A DNA stretch of 64,000 bases from Microbacterium sp. TNHR37B (GTDB lineage: Bacteria > Actinomycetota > Actinomycetes > Actinomycetales > Microbacteriaceae): positions 62,001-126,000 of the forward strand of contig NZ_LQGV01000004.1 in assembly GCF_001620065.1 (NCBI RefSeq), given 5' to 3'. The notes under the pieces are model-generated. The model searched no databases. It was not told the origin of the DNA and worked only from the letters and a program-made list of their open reading frames with translations. This document shows positions 33,426-45,376 of this stretch, piece by piece; position 1 is the first letter of the stretch; each line of letters starts with the position of its first letter. The translations under genes were made by a program, and so were the position numbers.

Positions 33426-34213
33426 CGGTCCCCACGTCCACGCCTGCCCGACGGGGCATCGTCGCTCGCCGTCATCCCGTCGCCAAGCTCGTCGCGGCAC
33501 TCCTCATCGCCCTGCCGCTGGTCGTCACGATCGACCCCGTCTCGGCGGGCGTCGCGCTGGCCCTCGAAGTGCCGTTGCTGTTGTCGGCGGGCCTCACGCC
33601 TCGGCAGTTCTGGCTCCGGACGCTGCCCCTGTGGATCGCCGCTCCCGCCGCCGCGGTGACGATCTCGCTGTACGGGCAGTCGAGCGGACGAGTCCTTGTC
33701 GAGTGGCTGTTCGTCCACGTCAGCGAGGGGTCGATCCTTCTCGGGCTCTCCGCGATGCTGCGGGTCCTCGCCATCGGTCTTCCCGCCGTGGTCCTGTTCG
33801 TCACCGTCGACCCGACCGACCTCGCCGACGGGCTCGCGCAGGTGCTGCGGCTGCCGGCACGGTTCGTCCTGGGGGGATTGGCGGGAATGAGGATGCTCGG
33901 CCTGCTGGCGGAGGACTGGCGGGCCCTCGCCCTGGCCCGCCGGGCCCGCGGTGTCGCCGACGCGGGGCGGGTCCGGCGCGTGGCAGGGATGGCATTCGCG
34001 CTGCTCGTGCTCGCGATCCGCCGTGGTTCCGCTCTGGCCACCGCCATGGAGGCGCGGGCGTTCGGGGCGCCCGGTCCGCGTACGTGGGCGCGTCCGTCGC
34101 GACTCGTCCGGGCGGATGTGGTCCTGATCGTCGCGGCGCTGGCGATCCCCGCCATCGCGCTGGCGGCGGCGGTGGCGACGGGGTCGTTCCGTCCGGTCTT
34201 CGGCGCGGGCTGA
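33422..34213 (+). CDS. ykoC: ECF transporter transmembrane (T) component YkoC
   Basis: A 263-residue membrane protein of the CbiQ/EcfT fold, with five to six helices. The coupling-helix Ala-Arg-Gly region is R-R-A-R-G-V-A-D-A near 178 and a second block is A-T-A-M-E-A-R-A-F-G-A near 210, the signature that contacts both ATPase domains. It completes the YkoEDC importer. ATG 33422 overlaps the ykoD stop. Confidence 0.9.
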   Translation: MTVPTSTPARRGIVARRHPVAKLVAALLIALPLVVTIDPVSAGVALALEVPLLLSAGLTPRQFWLRTLPLWIAAPAAAVTISLYGQSSGRVLVEWLFVHVSEGSILLGLSAMLRVLAIGLPAVVLFVTVDPTDLADGLAQVLRLPARFVLGGLAGMRMLGLLAEDWRALALARRARGVADAGRVRRVAGMAFALLVLAIRRGSALATAMEARAFGAPGPRTWARPSRLVRADVVLIVAALAIPAIALAAAVATGSFRPVFGAG

Positions 34214-34265
34214 CTCCTCCGCGGCGGAGGGCTTCCTTCTCGTCCCGCGTCCCGAGCGCGACCGG

Positions 34266-35003
34266 TCAGGTCGCGTTCCACAGAGACCGGTAGTACGCCA
34301 TCCGTTCCTCGTCGGCGTCGATGCCGTAGGCGTCGAGGAGGGCGTCTTCCCAGCCCGGTCCATAGTTCCAGCCCGTGCTCATCGCCGCGACGGAGATATC
34401 GGCCCAGCGGTCGGCGACGCCGAGCACGCCGAGGTCGACGTGCCCCAGCCATCGGCCGTCCTCGCCGAGGAGGGTGTTCGGGCAGCAGGCGTCGGCGTGG
34501 CAGACGACGAGTCGGTCGATCGTCGGTGGCTCGTGGAGCGTCGCGTCGACCACGATGCCGCGCTCCGCGGCGCGGGCCAGGCGCGAGGCGACCGACCAGT
34601 CGAAGGGGCAGTCGTCGACCGGCAGGGCGTCGTGGAGCGCGCGCAGGCCCTCGCCCACGGCCCGCACCGCGACTTCCGGCTGCGCGCGCCAGTGGGGATC
34701 GACAGCAGAGAGGCCGGGAAGGGCTGCCGTGACGAGCCACTCGTGCCGTCCGTCCGTCCCGGTCTCGCGCACGGTGGGGACCGTCGTGTACCGCGCCGCC
34801 CAGCCCAGACGCACGGCTTCGTCCGCCAGAGAGGATTCCGCGTTGAGGGGGCCGTACTTGATGAACTCGCCCGCGTCGCTGCGGAACGTGAGTCCGCCGT
34901 AATCGTTGCGCCACACCGGCACCAGGGCCGCCCCCCGGGCGAGCATCCGGACGCGCGCGGGCACGTCGACGGGCTCGGAGGGGATCGACATGGTTTCCAT
35001 CAT
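34266..35003 (-). CDS. APH(3')-like aminoglycoside phosphotransferase family protein
   Basis: A 245-residue kinase-fold protein. The Brenner catalytic loop reads V-V-C-H-A-D-A-C-C-P-N-T-L-L (family H-G-D-x-x-x-x-N, with Gly changed to Ala). It is followed by the Mg-binding V-D-L-G and the block L-G-V-A-D-R-W-A-D-I, which closely matches APH(3') enzymes. The C-terminal A-Y-Y-R-S-L also fits. APH(3') enzymes phosphorylate kanamycin-type drugs; chromosomal relatives may act on other small molecules. Two further in-frame ATGs (35000, 34991) are alternative starts. Confidence 0.82.
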   Translation of the reverse strand: MMETMSIPSEPVDVPARVRMLARGAALVPVWRNDYGGLTFRSDAGEFIKYGPLNAESSLADEAVRLGWAARYTTVPTVRETGTDGRHEWLVTAALPGLSAVDPHWRAQPEVAVRAVGEGLRALHDALPVDDCPFDWSVASRLARAAERGIVVDATLHEPPTIDRLVVCHADACCPNTLLGEDGRWLGHVDLGVLGVADRWADISVAAMSTGWNYGPGWEDALLDAYGIDADEERMAYYRSLWNAT

Positions 35004-35105
35004 GGCGGCTCGGGCCGGTCCCTCGGCGGTCCCGCGACGGAGTTCACGTGACACTGAGTCCCGCGTATGGTGGTATGCGATCCCCACTCGTTCGAAGGAG
35101 AGCGC

Positions 35106-35867
35106 ATGGACATCGTCGGAGCCACGGCCCTCGTCACCGGCGGCGCCAGCGGCCTCGGGCTGGCGACGGCCCGCCGACTGGCCGCGGCCGGTGCGCGCGT
35201 CGTCATCGTCGACCTCCCCTCCTCTCCGGGCGAGGCCGCCGCCGCTGGGCTCGGGGGCGTCTTTGCCGCCGCCGACGTGACGGACGCGAGCCAGGTGGAA
35301 GCCGTGGTCCGGGTCGCCGCCGCCGAGGCGCCGCTGCGCGTCGTGGTCAACTGCGCCGGCATCGCGCCTCCCGCCAAGGTCCTGGACCGCGACGGGAACC
35401 CCACCTCGATCGCCGACTTCGAGCGCCTCGTCCGTGTCAACCTGATCGGCACCTACACCGTGGTGGCGCACGCGGCAGCCGCGATGGCGCGCACCGAGCC
35501 CACCGCGGACGGCGATCGGGGCGTCATCGTCAACACCGCGTCGGTCGCGGCCTTCGACGGCCAGATCGGCCAGCCCGCGTACGCGGCGAGCAAGGGAGGC
35601 GTCCACGCGATGACCCTGCCGATCGCCCGCGAGCTCGCCCGGCACGCGATCCGCATCTGCACGATCGCGCCGGGGATCATGGAGACCCCGATGCTCGCTG
35701 GCCTGCCCCAGGCCGCGCAGGATTCCCTCGGTCAGCAAGTGCCGTATCCGCAGCGGCTGGGTCGTCCCGACGAGTACGCCGCCCTGGTCCTCAGCATCGT
35801 CGAGAACGGCTACCTCAACGGGGAGACCATCCGCCTCGACGGTGCGATCCGGATGGCCCCGAAATGA
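35106..35867 (+). CDS. SDR family oxidoreductase (3-hydroxyacyl-CoA dehydrogenase type 2-like)
   Basis: A 253-residue short-chain dehydrogenase. The cofactor motif is T-G-G-A-S-G-L-G near 12, the N-A-G motif is N-C-A-G near 87, the catalytic Ser lies in N-T-A-S-V-A-A and Tyr/Lys in Y-A-A-S-K. The tail with I-M-E-T-P-M-L and R-L-G-R-P-D-E-Y-A matches the HSD17B10/type II 3-hydroxyacyl-CoA dehydrogenases. ATG 35106 follows GAAGGAGAG. The next two genes also act on acyl-CoA chemistry. Confidence 0.9.
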   Translation: MDIVGATALVTGGASGLGLATARRLAAAGARVVIVDLPSSPGEAAAAGLGGVFAAADVTDASQVEAVVRVAAAEAPLRVVVNCAGIAPPAKVLDRDGNPTSIADFERLVRVNLIGTYTVVAHAAAAMARTEPTADGDRGVIVNTASVAAFDGQIGQPAYAASKGGVHAMTLPIARELARHAIRICTIAPGIMETPMLAGLPQAAQDSLGQQVPYPQRLGRPDEYAALVLSIVENGYLNGETIRLDGAIRMAPK

Positions 35868-36018
35868 GGGCGGCCGGGGTGCCGCTCACTCGCCCGCTCT
35901 GCATGACTCCTCCACGAACGCGGGGCTTCGCGTCCGTCGTGCCGGGACGACGCGCCCCGCACGGCAGCGCGGCACCACGTGGGAGGAGTTGTGCGACGCC
36001 CACTCGGAGGAACCCTCG

Positions 36019-36789
36019 ATGACCGACTCGATCCTGTACACGCGTGAGGGGGCCCTCGCCCGGCTCACGTTCAACCGTCCCGCGGTGCTCAACGCGATGG
36101 ACTTCGAGATGGGCGCGCGGTGGCGCGACCTGGCACACGAGGTCACCCGTGACCCCGAGGTGGGGGCGGTGCTGCTCGATGCGAACGGCCCGGCGTTCTG
36201 TGCCGGGGGTGACGTGCTGCAGATGGGGACCTCCGGGGCATCCGGCGCTGACGTCACCGCCGCCGCGCACGTGATCCACGAGGGGATCCGCGCGTTCGTC
36301 ACCTCGAGCACCCCGGTGGTGGCCGCCGTCCAGGGAGCTGTCGCCGGCGGCGGCCTCGGCCTCATGCTGACGGCGGACTACATCGTCGCCTCCCGCGCCG
36401 CCCGGTTCGTCAGCCGCTACGCCAACATCGGCCTGACACCCGACCTGGGTGTCTCCACGCTCCTCCCCGCCGCGATCGGCCAGCGCCGGGCCCTCTCGCT
36501 GCTCCTGCAGGATCGCACGATCGACGCCGAGACGGCCCTGGAGTGGGGACTGGTGTCGGAGCTCGCGGACGACCCCGCCGCGCGGGCCGCGGAGGTCGCG
36601 CGGTTCTGGCTCGAGGGTGCGACCGCGGCGTTCGGACAGGCCAAGCGCCTCGTGCGCACGGGCGCGCACCGTCCGTTCACCGAGAACCTCGACGACGAAG
36701 CCCGCACGATCGGCGACAGCTTCGACACCCCCGAGGCGACCGCCCGGATCGCCGCCTTCGCCGCCCGCACCCCCAAGGAGACCCGATGA
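36019..36789 (+). CDS. Enoyl-CoA hydratase/isomerase family protein
   Basis: A 256-residue crotonase-fold enzyme with oxyanion motifs A-F-C-A-G-G-D-V-L near 60 and G-A-V-A-G-G-G-L-G-L near 103. The residue following N-I-G-L-T-P-D-L-G-V lacks the second catalytic Glu of classical hydratases, so isomerase or another crotonase reaction is possible. ATG 36019 has GGAGG 8 bases upstream. Its stop overlaps the next start (ATGA). Confidence 0.9.
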   Translation: MTDSILYTREGALARLTFNRPAVLNAMDFEMGARWRDLAHEVTRDPEVGAVLLDANGPAFCAGGDVLQMGTSGASGADVTAAAHVIHEGIRAFVTSSTPVVAAVQGAVAGGGLGLMLTADYIVASRAARFVSRYANIGLTPDLGVSTLLPAAIGQRRALSLLLQDRTIDAETALEWGLVSELADDPAARAAEVARFWLEGATAAFGQAKRLVRTGAHRPFTENLDDEARTIGDSFDTPEATARIAAFAARTPKETR

Positions 36790-37634
36790 GCACGCCCGAC
36801 GCGACCCCGGCGCTGGCCGGCAAGACGATCCTCATGTCGGGAGGAAGCCGCGGCATCGGCCTCGCGATCGCGCTCCGCGCCGCGCGTGACGGCGCGCGCA
36901 TCGCCCTCCTCGCCAAGACGGACACGCCGCATCCCCGGCTCGAGGGGACGGTGCACTCGGCGGCCGAGGCCATCCGGGCGGCCGGCGGCGAGGCGTTGCC
37001 GATCGTGGGCGACGTGCGCAACGACGACGACATCACCGAGGCCGTCCTGAAGACGCAGGGCGAGTTCGGCGGGGTCGACATCGTCGTCAACAACGCGTCG
37101 GTGATCGACCTCTCCGGCTCGCTGGAACTGGCGACGAAGAAGTATGACCTCATGCAGGACGTCAATGTCCGCGGCACGTTCATGCTCTCCCGCGCTGCTC
37201 TCCCGATCCTGAAAGACGCTCCGAACCCGCACATCCTGTCGCTGTCGCCGCCGCTGAACACCACGGCGCGATGGCTCGGCGCCCACACGGGGTACTCGCT
37301 CGCGAAGTTCGGCATGACGATGGCCACCCTGGGGATCGCAGCGGAGTTCGCGGCCGACGGTGTCGCCGCGAACACGCTGTGGCCGGAGACGACCATCGCC
37401 ACCGCGGCGGTGCAGTTCGCGCTCGGCGGCGACCGCATGATGAAGGTCAGCCGCACGCCGGAGATCTACGCCGACGCCGCTTACGAGGTGCTCACGCGTC
37501 CGGCGCGCGAGTACACCGGCCAGACCCTCATCGTGGAGGACGTGCTCCGTGAGGCCGGAGTCACCGACTTCTCCCGCTACGCCGCCACCCCCGGCACGCC
37601 CGACAGCGACCTCTTCCCCGACATCTTCCTCTGA
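36786..37634 (+). CDS. SDR family oxidoreductase (HSDL2-like)
   Basis: A 282-residue short-chain dehydrogenase with S-G-G-S-R-G-I-G near 18 and N-N-A-S near 100. S-L-S-P-P-L at the catalytic Ser position and Y-S-L-A-K near 173 complete the active site. The long insert with A-K-T-D-T-P-H-P-R-L-E-G-T and the A-R-W-L-G-A-H-T-G-Y block are typical of HSDL2-type proteins, but the usual C-terminal SCP2 domain is absent. Likely acts on a lipid or acyl substrate with NAD(P). Confidence 0.9.
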   Translation: MSTPDATPALAGKTILMSGGSRGIGLAIALRAARDGARIALLAKTDTPHPRLEGTVHSAAEAIRAAGGEALPIVGDVRNDDDITEAVLKTQGEFGGVDIVVNNASVIDLSGSLELATKKYDLMQDVNVRGTFMLSRAALPILKDAPNPHILSLSPPLNTTARWLGAHTGYSLAKFGMTMATLGIAAEFAADGVAANTLWPETTIATAAVQFALGGDRMMKVSRTPEIYADAAYEVLTRPAREYTGQTLIVEDVLREAGVTDFSRYAATPGTPDSDLFPDIFL

Positions 37635-37670
37635 GGGCTCGGGCCCCGTTCGACGTCCTGCGCGCGATGG

Positions 37671-38567
37671 TCAGAGGAGCCCGAGGGCGGCGAAGGCGTT
37701 GTGGACGCCGTCGTCGAGGACGCCGGTGGTGACGCGGTCGGCGAGGGCCTGCAACTGCGGATCCGCTCCGCCCATCGCGACCGACGTGCCGCACACCTCG
37801 AACATCTCGACGTCGTTCCAGCTGTCGCCGATGCCGATCGCGTCGGCCGCATCGAGCCCGAGGAGGCTCAGGACCTCCACGATGGCGGCGCCCTTGTTCG
37901 TCCCGCGGAGCGAGATCTCGCCGTTCGATCCTCCCGGCATCGGCATGCTGCCGGGGATGACGTGGAAGCGCTCGCCGAGCGCCCGTTGCGCCCGGTCGAC
38001 GCTGTCGGAGCGCTCACTGACGAAGACCGCCTTCGCGATGTGGTCGCGGTCGGCCTCTGAAACGGGGAGATAGCGGTCGGCGGCCTCGGTGAGCACCGCG
38101 TTCAGGAGGTCCTGCTGATCCTCGTCGATCCCGAGGTGGGCGAGATCCTCGGACCGCCGGGCGGCGCGCATCCGCAGGAAGGACGCCATCATGCCGAGGA
38201 TCCCCGGGCTGGCGTACACCTGCTGGTTGGCCTGCAGGAAGTAGTGGACCCCGTTTTCCTCGAAGTACGAGGTGAGCCGTTCGACGTCGGCGGGCGGCAT
38301 GGGGTGGAAGAAGAGCTCCTCGTCGCCGCGCGTCGCGTAGGCGCCCCCGTTGGTGATCGCGCCGTCGAACCCGATCGCCGCGACCTCGGGGTGGATGTCG
38401 CCCGCCGACCGGCCGGTGCACAGGTAGACGAGGTGGCCGCGCTCGCGGACGGCGCGGATGGCGGTGACCGTCGAGGGGGCGATGACCGAGCCGTGCTCCA
38501 GGATCGTCCCGTCGACGTCGATGAACAGGATGCGGGGCGAGGATTCGGTGCGGGTCACGGTGTCCAT
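37671..38567 (-). CDS. Cof-type HAD-IIB phosphatase (second copy)
   Basis: A 298-residue HAD hydrolase: motif I is F-I-D-V-D-G-T near 17, motif II C-T-G-R-S, motif III the N-K-G Lys, and motif IV G-I-G-D-S-W-N-D, with the IIB-type cap between. It dephosphorylates sugar phosphates or related compounds. It is clearly paralogous to the next gene upstream (similar motifs and the same G-D-x-W-N-D-x-E-M-F-E-V-C-G block). It is the last gene of the minus-strand beta-glucoside locus. Confidence 0.9.
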   Translation of the reverse strand: MDTVTRTESSPRILFIDVDGTILEHGSVIAPSTVTAIRAVRERGHLVYLCTGRSAGDIHPEVAAIGFDGAITNGGAYATRGDEELFFHPMPPADVERLTSYFEENGVHYFLQANQQVYASPGILGMMASFLRMRAARRSEDLAHLGIDEDQQDLLNAVLTEAADRYLPVSEADRDHIAKAVFVSERSDSVDRAQRALGERFHVIPGSMPMPGGSNGEISLRGTNKGAAIVEVLSLLGLDAADAIGIGDSWNDVEMFEVCGTSVAMGGADPQLQALADRVTTGVLDDGVHNAFAALGLL

Positions 38568-38626
38568 CCTTTCAAACCGGTGTGGCCGGAGCCTGTACGC
38601 GAGCGGTGCCCGCCGTCCGGCGAGCC

Positions 38627-38691
38627 AAAAGCAGGCGGAGACGGGGGATCCGGCAGAATTCGGGTGCCGAGGGCCCGCCCCGCCTGCTTTT
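38627..38691 (-). terminator. Long inverted repeat with T-tracts between the HAD genes
   Basis: AAAAGCAGGCGG (38627-38638) pairs with CCGCCTGCTTTT (38680-38691); a smaller CGGCA/TGCCG hairpin lies inside. Either strand ends with TTTT, giving a possible bidirectional terminator after the upstream HAD gene. Confidence 0.5.
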
Positions 38692-38700
38692 CGCCCGCGA

Positions 38701-39573
38701 TCAGATGAGCCCGTTGCGGACGAAGGCGTTGCGGATACCGTCGTCGTCGATCGCCGAGGTGACCTGGTCGGCGAGGGCCTGGACGCCGGGCGCCGCGTTC
38801 CCCATGGCGATCGACACCCCGCACACCTCGAACATCTCCGCGTCGTTCCAGTTGTCGCCGATCCCGATCGCGTCGGCGGGGTCGATGCCGAGGTGCGCAA
38901 GGAGCCGCAGGATCGTGGCGCCCTTGTTCACCCCGACCGCGGAGATCTCGCCGGAGCTTCCGACGGGGAGGGGGATCGTCCCTCCGACGACGGCGAAGGC
39001 GCCGTCGAGCTCGGCTACGGCGGCGGCGACCGCCGCGGGGTCTTCGCTGAGGATCACGGCCTTGGCGGCCTCGGCGGGGACGAACTCGTGGGACGTGTCG
39101 AACGTCTTCATGCCGACGCTGAAGAACTCCTCGTCGTCGACGTCGCGACCGGTGGCCCGCATTCGGTCCTCGTGCGCGCGCCGGTCGCGGTCGACGTAAC
39201 GCTGCATGAGGGCGGGAAGCTCCGCGCTCGCGAACATCCGGTCGTACGTCTGGAAGTACCAGTGCACACCGTGGGCGTCGAGGCGCTCCTCCAGGTGACG
39301 TACCGAGTCGTGCCCGAGGAGTTCGGCGACGATCACGTCGTCACCGATGCTTCCGAATCCGCCGCCGTTGGTGACGGCGCCGTCGAAGCCGATGTCGAGG
39401 ATCGGGCCTTCCAGCTCCTTCATCCCGCGCCCCGTGCTGAGGAACACGAGGTGGCCGGCCGCGCGCGCTGCCTGGATCGCCGTGATCGCGGACGGCGGGA
39501 TGTACCGGCCGTCCTGCATCAGGGTTCCGTCGACGTCGAGGAAGACGGCGCGGCGTCGGAAGGAGGAGGTCAT
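38701..39573 (-). CDS. Cof-type HAD-IIB phosphatase (first copy)
   Basis: A 290-residue HAD-IIB hydrolase with F-L-D-V-D-G-T near 11, S-T-G-R-G in motif II, N-K-G-A-T in motif III and G-I-G-D-N-W-N-D in motif IV. It probably removes phosphate from a sugar derivative released by the upstream 6-phospho-beta-glucosidase. ATG 39573 follows AGGAGGAG. A 17-bp inverted repeat lies upstream. Confidence 0.9.
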   Translation of the reverse strand: MTSSFRRRAVFLDVDGTLMQDGRYIPPSAITAIQAARAAGHLVFLSTGRGMKELEGPILDIGFDGAVTNGGGFGSIGDDVIVAELLGHDSVRHLEERLDAHGVHWYFQTYDRMFASAELPALMQRYVDRDRRAHEDRMRATGRDVDDEEFFSVGMKTFDTSHEFVPAEAAKAVILSEDPAAVAAAVAELDGAFAVVGGTIPLPVGSSGEISAVGVNKGATILRLLAHLGIDPADAIGIGDNWNDAEMFEVCGVSIAMGNAAPGVQALADQVTSAIDDDGIRNAFVRNGLI

Positions 39574-39614
39574 GGGGCGGCTTTCCGGTGAGGCAGGGGC
39601 GATGGGCGCGCGAA

Positions 39615-39669
39615 CAGGTGGCGCATATGGTGGCCTCGCGGGGAGAGAGACAACCATATGCGCCACCTG
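39615..39669. repeat. 17-bp perfect inverted repeat after the GH1 gene
   Basis: CAGGTGGCGCATATGGT (39615-39631) and ACCATATGCGCCACCTG (39653-39669) are exact inverted copies separated by 21 bp. It lies 6 bp from the GH1 stop and upstream of the HAD gene. Without a T-tract it is a weak classical terminator; an operator or an RNA-processing stem is also possible. Confidence 0.8.
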
Positions 39670-39675
39670 AGCGGG

Positions 39676-43036
<3,361 letters not shown>

Positions 43037-43112
43037 CGGGATCCGCCATCCTTTCGCCGCCCCACTGCGGCACTGTCGTGGTTTCGGGCTCTCCGGGGCG
43101 TTTCCGGGCAAC

Positions 43113-43162
43113 AAAAAAACCTGAACTCGTTCATCACCGATTCGGTGATGTGAGTTCAGGTT
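43113..43162 (-). terminator. Intrinsic terminator in the bgl leader
   Basis: In the minus-strand leader, AACCTGAACTC (43162-43152 read on the minus strand) pairs with GAGTTCAGGTT (43128-43118), enclosing a second palindromic hairpin (CATCACCGA/TCGGTGATG) and followed by a run of T. It stops transcription before the PTS gene unless antiterminated. Confidence 0.88.
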
Positions 43163-43186
43163 TCGCCCGCTGCGCGGTAACGATCC
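43158..43186 (-). promoter_or_regulatory. RAT antiterminator site (LicT/BglG target)
   Basis: On the minus strand this reads GGATCGTTACCGC, then GCAGCGGGCGAAACCT, matching the ribonucleic antiterminator consensus (GGATTGTTACTGC...GCAGGCAAAACCT). Its last bases overlap the first arm of the terminator, so the two structures exclude each other. Confidence 0.88.
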
Positions 43187-43219
43187 GGAGATCTCGGCAG
43201 GGACACAGCCCTACGGCGA

Positions 43220-44128
43220 TCACGGTACCACGGTCGGCGGCGGAGTGCCAGGGGCGACCTGTGACTTCAGTCTCTCGACATGGACGATGACGTACAGCAG
43301 CTCTTCGTCGGTGAGCTCCGACCCCGTCGCTCCGTGCACGTAGGACTTCACCTGGCGGGCGATCTCGTACGAGACCGGATAGCTGTGCTTGGCGAACTCG
43401 AAGAACGAGGTGTCGCCGCTGGAGAGCATGGTGCGGTTCACGAGACGCTGCAGGAGGAACTGGATGTGCAGGATGAAGCGCGCGTAGTCGGGGCTCTCGG
43501 TGTCGAGCTTGACGCCGAACGCCTGCTCGACGACCTCGACCACGTGCTGCACGCGGCGGAACAGGAGCGCGGCGGTGCCGTTGGGCTCGTCGCGCGTCGC
43601 GTTCAGCAGATGCATCGTGAGGAAGACCGCTTCCTCCGGAGGGAGCTCACGATCCAGCGACGCGGCGATGTCACGGGCCATTGCCTGGGCGGCATCGAAC
43701 TCGTGGGGATGGAGCACCCGGAGCTCGGGCATCGCCGTCGAGGGGATCCGCAGGCCCTGGTCGAGGCGTTCGATCACGTAGTTCACGTGGTCGATCACGG
43801 CCACGGTCAGATGGCGGCCGAGGTGCCTGCCGAGCCGCCGCTCCGCCGCGTCGACGGCGCGGGTCACCGCTTCCACGATCGGATACGGGACGTCGGTGAG
43901 GAGGCGACGTTCGTGCTCCCCGGCAGCCCCGGCGTCGAGGATGAACGTCTTCTCGACCTTTCGCGGATCGATGACGTCGTCGGGCTTCAGCTGGAAGCCC
44001 AGTCCGCGCCCCATGAGCACGCGCTCGCGCCCCGACTCGTCGATCGCGATGACGACGTTGTTGTTGAGCACCTTGTGCACCGGCACGGCGTGCGCGTGCG
44101 CGGAGGCGGCGTCGCCGGGGGTGCTCAT
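43220..44128 (-). CDS. licT: LicT/BglG-family transcription antiterminator
   Basis: A 302-residue regulator. An RNA-binding CAT domain (about 15-72, H-K-V-L-N-N-N-V-V-I-A-I-D and G-R-G-L-G-F-Q) precedes two PRD domains with the phosphorylatable His in I-D-H-V-N-Y, M-H-L-L-N-A, F-I-L-H-I-Q-F and V-I-V-H-V-E-R-L. When beta-glucoside is present it binds the RAT RNA and lets transcription pass into EIIBCA. The start ATG 44128 has TAGACT seven bases upstream, overlapping the previous gene's stop. Confidence 0.94.
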   Translation of the reverse strand: MSTPGDAASAHAHAVPVHKVLNNNVVIAIDESGRERVLMGRGLGFQLKPDDVIDPRKVEKTFILDAGAAGEHERRLLTDVPYPIVEAVTRAVDAAERRLGRHLGRHLTVAVIDHVNYVIERLDQGLRIPSTAMPELRVLHPHEFDAAQAMARDIAASLDRELPPEEAVFLTMHLLNATRDEPNGTAALLFRRVQHVVEVVEQAFGVKLDTESPDYARFILHIQFLLQRLVNRTMLSSGDTSFFEFAKHSYPVSYEIARQVKSYVHGATGSELTDEELLYVIVHVERLKSQVAPGTPPPTVVP

Positions 44129-44138
44129 GGGGAGAAGT

Positions 44139-45341
44139 CTAGGAGGTGGATGCAGCTGAATCGATGCGCGGGTCCGATTCGCTTTCCGCGCCGGAGGCAC
44201 CCGTCGCGGACTCGCGCAGACGCTCCTCCAGGCGCGTCGCGGCGCTGCGCGCGGCGACGAGATGCTTCTCCTGCGATCGTCGCGCCGCCCATCGGTGCCC
44301 GGCGACCGTCGACGGCAGGAGAAGCACAACGGCGTAGAGGGCCGACGCGAGCACCGGGCCGATGGCGCCGAGCCACACCACGGCGAACTCGGCGGCCGTC
44401 CCGTGGGGCGCGTCGCGCTCCAGGGCGACGGTGATGTACGCGGCGGCGGCGACGGGGGTGAGTGCACCGCCGAGGAGGATGATGCCGGCGATCCAGCCCA
44501 GTGCCGTGGGGCGTCTGCCGTGGGGTGCGCGGATACTGAAGTGCCCGGTCGGCGCGGCCACCAGGCTGGCGCCGACGGCCGAGCAGAAGGCCGAGAACGC
44601 GAAGACGCCCACGGTGGCGCCCAGGAGAGAAGGAACATACTCGCCGGGCCAGTTCGCGGCAGCGGTGGAGACGAGCCCCACGCCGATGAGGACGAGGGCG
44701 AGGAGCGAGGGTACGCCGTAACGGGCCACGCGATACCGCAGCACCTCCGCGGAAGGGCTGAGGCCGGAGAGCTCGACCAGGCCGTCCTCGAGGCGGGCGA
44801 CCTCGTCGCGAGCGGCGGCGAGGCGCGCGGGAAGCGGGAGGAGCTGGAAACGCCCGGCCGACATCCCCGCCACGACGCCCAGCGGTGCCACGAGGAAGAT
44901 CCCGCTGACCGCGCCGAACTGCTGCCACACGTCGGGGTTCTCCGGGTGCAGATCCGCGAGCCGTGTCATCGTCACGAGGGCGCACAGCGCCCAGACGGTC
45001 AGCGCTGTCGCGATCGCTGCGGAGGCGAGGGCGAACACGGGAACGGGGGAGGCGAAGCCGGCGCGCTCCTGGATGGGGGCCGCGCAGATCGCGGCGAGCG
45101 CGAAGGCGGCCGTGACCAGCACCGGTGCGGTCCAGTCGACGTGCCCGGCGGAGGACAGCGTCCATCTCGCCACGACGTCCAGCGCGCCGGGAAAACCGGA
45201 GCCGGGTGCCGCGAGCATGCCGCTGATGCCGAAGACGGCGAACAGCGCAACGACCGTCGGCACGAACCAGAGCGCGATGCCCACCTGCCAGTCCTCGCTG
45301 ATGGCTGACGTGGCGCGCGATTCCTCGGTTCCGGCGGGCAC
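44139..45341 (-). CDS. Multi-spanning membrane protein of unknown function
   Basis: A 400-residue protein with about eight to nine hydrophobic helices (the first at about 20-44) and a cytoplasmic C-terminal helix rich in Glu/Arg/Ser. A short soluble region at about 175-205 (A-R-D-E-V-A-R-L-E-D-G-L-V-E-L) may be coiled. No family is recognised. Its GTG start follows a TAGACT -10 by 6 nt, a leaderless arrangement. It lies in the same direction as the licT gene but has its own promoter. Confidence 0.78.
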   Translation of the reverse strand: MPAGTEESRATSAISEDWQVGIALWFVPTVVALFAVFGISGMLAAPGSGFPGALDVVARWTLSSAGHVDWTAPVLVTAAFALAAICAAPIQERAGFASPVPVFALASAAIATALTVWALCALVTMTRLADLHPENPDVWQQFGAVSGIFLVAPLGVVAGMSAGRFQLLPLPARLAAARDEVARLEDGLVELSGLSPSAEVLRYRVARYGVPSLLALVLIGVGLVSTAAANWPGEYVPSLLGATVGVFAFSAFCSAVGASLVAAPTGHFSIRAPHGRRPTALGWIAGIILLGGALTPVAAAAYITVALERDAPHGTAAEFAVVWLGAIGPVLASALYAVVLLLPSTVAGHRWAARRSQEKHLVAARSAATRLEERLRESATGASGAESESDPRIDSAASTS

Positions 45342-45376
45342 ACCCCGAGTCTAGGGACGCCCTCCGAGGGCGTTTC

